From Lactarius indigo (lineage: Eukaryota; Basidiomycota; Agaricomycetes; Russulales; Russulaceae): a stretch of 64,000 bases of DNA. Each line of letters opens with the position of its first letter. Position 1 is the first letter of the stretch. The translations under genes and the position numbers were made by a program. Below, one piece after another: positions 62,904 through 64,000 of the stretch. The notes under the pieces were generated by a model. That model made no database searches, was not told where the DNA came from, and worked only from the letters and a program-made list of their open reading frames with translations. The DNA is taken from the NCBI GenBank assembly GCA_025766275.1, contig JAFKAC010000001.1, positions 1,550,001-1,614,000 of the forward strand, in the 5' to 3' direction.

Positions 62904-64000
62904 ATGAACATGGATTTACCCCTGCGCCCGGCGCTGTCTCTACTGGTTTCCGAAGTGGCATCCTTTTTCATTCTTTGGTCCATCATTGCAACTGTCCTTC
63001 GCATCGTATATAACTTCTATCTCCACCCTCTGTCTCGATTTCCCGGCCCGCCTGGTGCGGCATGCACGAAGCTTTGGTTGGCGTACATGGAAGTCTGGAA
63101 GGGTGTTAATCTGACGGAATTGCGCTTCCAGCTTCATGAAACGTATGGTACGTGACCAACAGTCCATATGGAGGGACAACGTGTGCTGACCTGAAGTGGA
63201 ATGGAAGGTGACATTGTGAGAATTGCGCCGAATGAGGTTCGCATACACTATACTTTTGGCTGAAATCCAGAACCTGACCGTTATCTAACCAAGCTTCACT
63301 TCTCGAATCCGTCTGTCCACAAGGAAATCTACAATCTCGGTAATAAGTGGGACAAAGACCGTCACTTATACTATGCGATCGACCTGGACTCTTTCTTTGG
63401 GAGTCCTCGCTACCCCGAGGTCGAGCTGAGAAGAGGTGTATTGAATCCGTTTTTCTCCAAGGCAGCGATTTTTAGAATGCAACATTTGGTTCAGGAGCGC
63501 GTGAGTCTTTTATCGCGCGTAGCTCCGTCCTAGACGGGATCTGACTGTTGAAGCTAGTTAGACGTCTTCTGCGACGCTTTAAAGGCGCAGAATATATCAG
63601 GTAAGGATATCCCTGCCAGAATACAAGTGCTCTTGCTGATGAGGAGTTAGGGAGGTCCAGTGATCTATCCTTAGGTTTCAAGTGCTTCAGCGCAGATGCA
63701 ACATCCTTATACTGCTTTGGGGATTGTTTTGATCAAACGGCAGCCTGTGATTTTAATGCCCCGCTTCTTATCGCAATGGAGCAGTCATTGCCTTCTTTCT
63801 CTCTGCGGAAGCAATTCGGGGCAATTGTGTGGCTGGTGCGAAACTTTTCTAACAGCCCAATTACATCTGTTTTGCCTTCAGCGATTAGGTCCTTATGTTT
63901 ACTCTATAATGTACGTCACTCTTCAGTTCTTGCTCATGATTCAACTTATCGAGTGCCGTGAACACATTCACATAGATTATAGATTCTCAGTCCCGAAAAA
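62904..64000 (+). CDS. cytochrome P450, 5' part, cut by right edge
   Basis: Start MNMDLPLRPALSLLVSEVAS, membrane anchor (FFILWSIIATVLRIVYNFYL) and hinge HPLSRFPGPPGAACTKLWLA. After introns come DIVRIAPNE, LHFSNPSVHKEIYNLGNKWD, VLNPFFSKAAIFRMQHLVQE, LDVFCDALKAQN, FKCFSADATSLYCFGDCFDQ and LRKQFGAIVWLVRNF. The order and many residues match the complete P450 at 48,249-50,232 (NKWDKD, FFS, LKAQN, CFSAD, LRKF/LRKQF), so they belong to one family. The part with the I-helix, ExxR and haem loop lies beyond the window, so intactness cannot be judged. The seen part has no stop when introns are removed. Confidence 0.8.

Overview
This looks like a piece of a nuclear fungal genome, most likely a basidiomycete of the Agaricomycetes type. 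Genes are split by many GT-AG introns of about 35-75 bases. Housekeeping proteins are eukaryotic (alpha-tubulin, ARF, SEC15, NUP188, TAF4). The window also carries a Goodbye-NACHT-ankyrin NLR and paralogous P450s, a style typical of mushroom-forming fungi. Taxon placement is inference; no marker gene was compared.

Left third (1-25.5 kb) is a duplication-rich accessory region. Three head-to-tail units of about 3 kb (about 60-8,560) each hold an F-box/LRR-like gene: the first two copies are broken and the third is intact (435 aa). Next come a 172-aa dual-specificity-phosphatase-like protein whose catalytic Cys is Gly (9,139-9,843, minus), a small basic protein gene, and a tandem array of about six 145-base repeats (11.6-12.45 kb). 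One housekeeping gene, TFIID subunit TAF4 (minus), follows. From 17.2 to 25.5 kb lies a cluster of four related short-chain dehydrogenase/reductase (SDR) copies: two intact genes facing away from each other as an inverted pair (20.4-21.7 minus, 24.2-25.5 plus), one frameshifted copy and one shredded remnant. A purine-rich G-skewed tract and a near-perfect hairpin are embedded among them.

Middle (26-48 kb) is gene-dense core genome with an accessory insert. Two divergent alpha-tubulin genes in the same orientation flank a large NLR-type gene (28.6-34.1 kb) with about 22 ankyrin repeats, many nearly identical. Then follow ARF-family GTPase (+), exocyst SEC15 (-) and nucleoporin NUP188 (+, 2,041 aa); the last two share a 208-base divergent promoter. 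ARF, SEC15 and tubulin all serve vesicle traffic and the cytoskeleton, but such clustering in fungi is normally chance.

Right third (48-64 kb): a complete multi-exon cytochrome P450 (minus), a 3.4-kb stretch without a recognisable gene, a Ser/Thr-rich single-pass membrane protein, an amidohydrolase of the ACMSD decarboxylase family, a coiled-coil protein of unknown function divergent from it, a proline-rich protein with a degenerate zinc-finger-like motif, and the 5' part of a second P450 related to the first, which runs off the right edge.

Exon models were built by hand from reading frame, splice consensus and paralogue comparison. Where exon lengths were summed and gave a multiple of three this is stated. 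No database search was possible.
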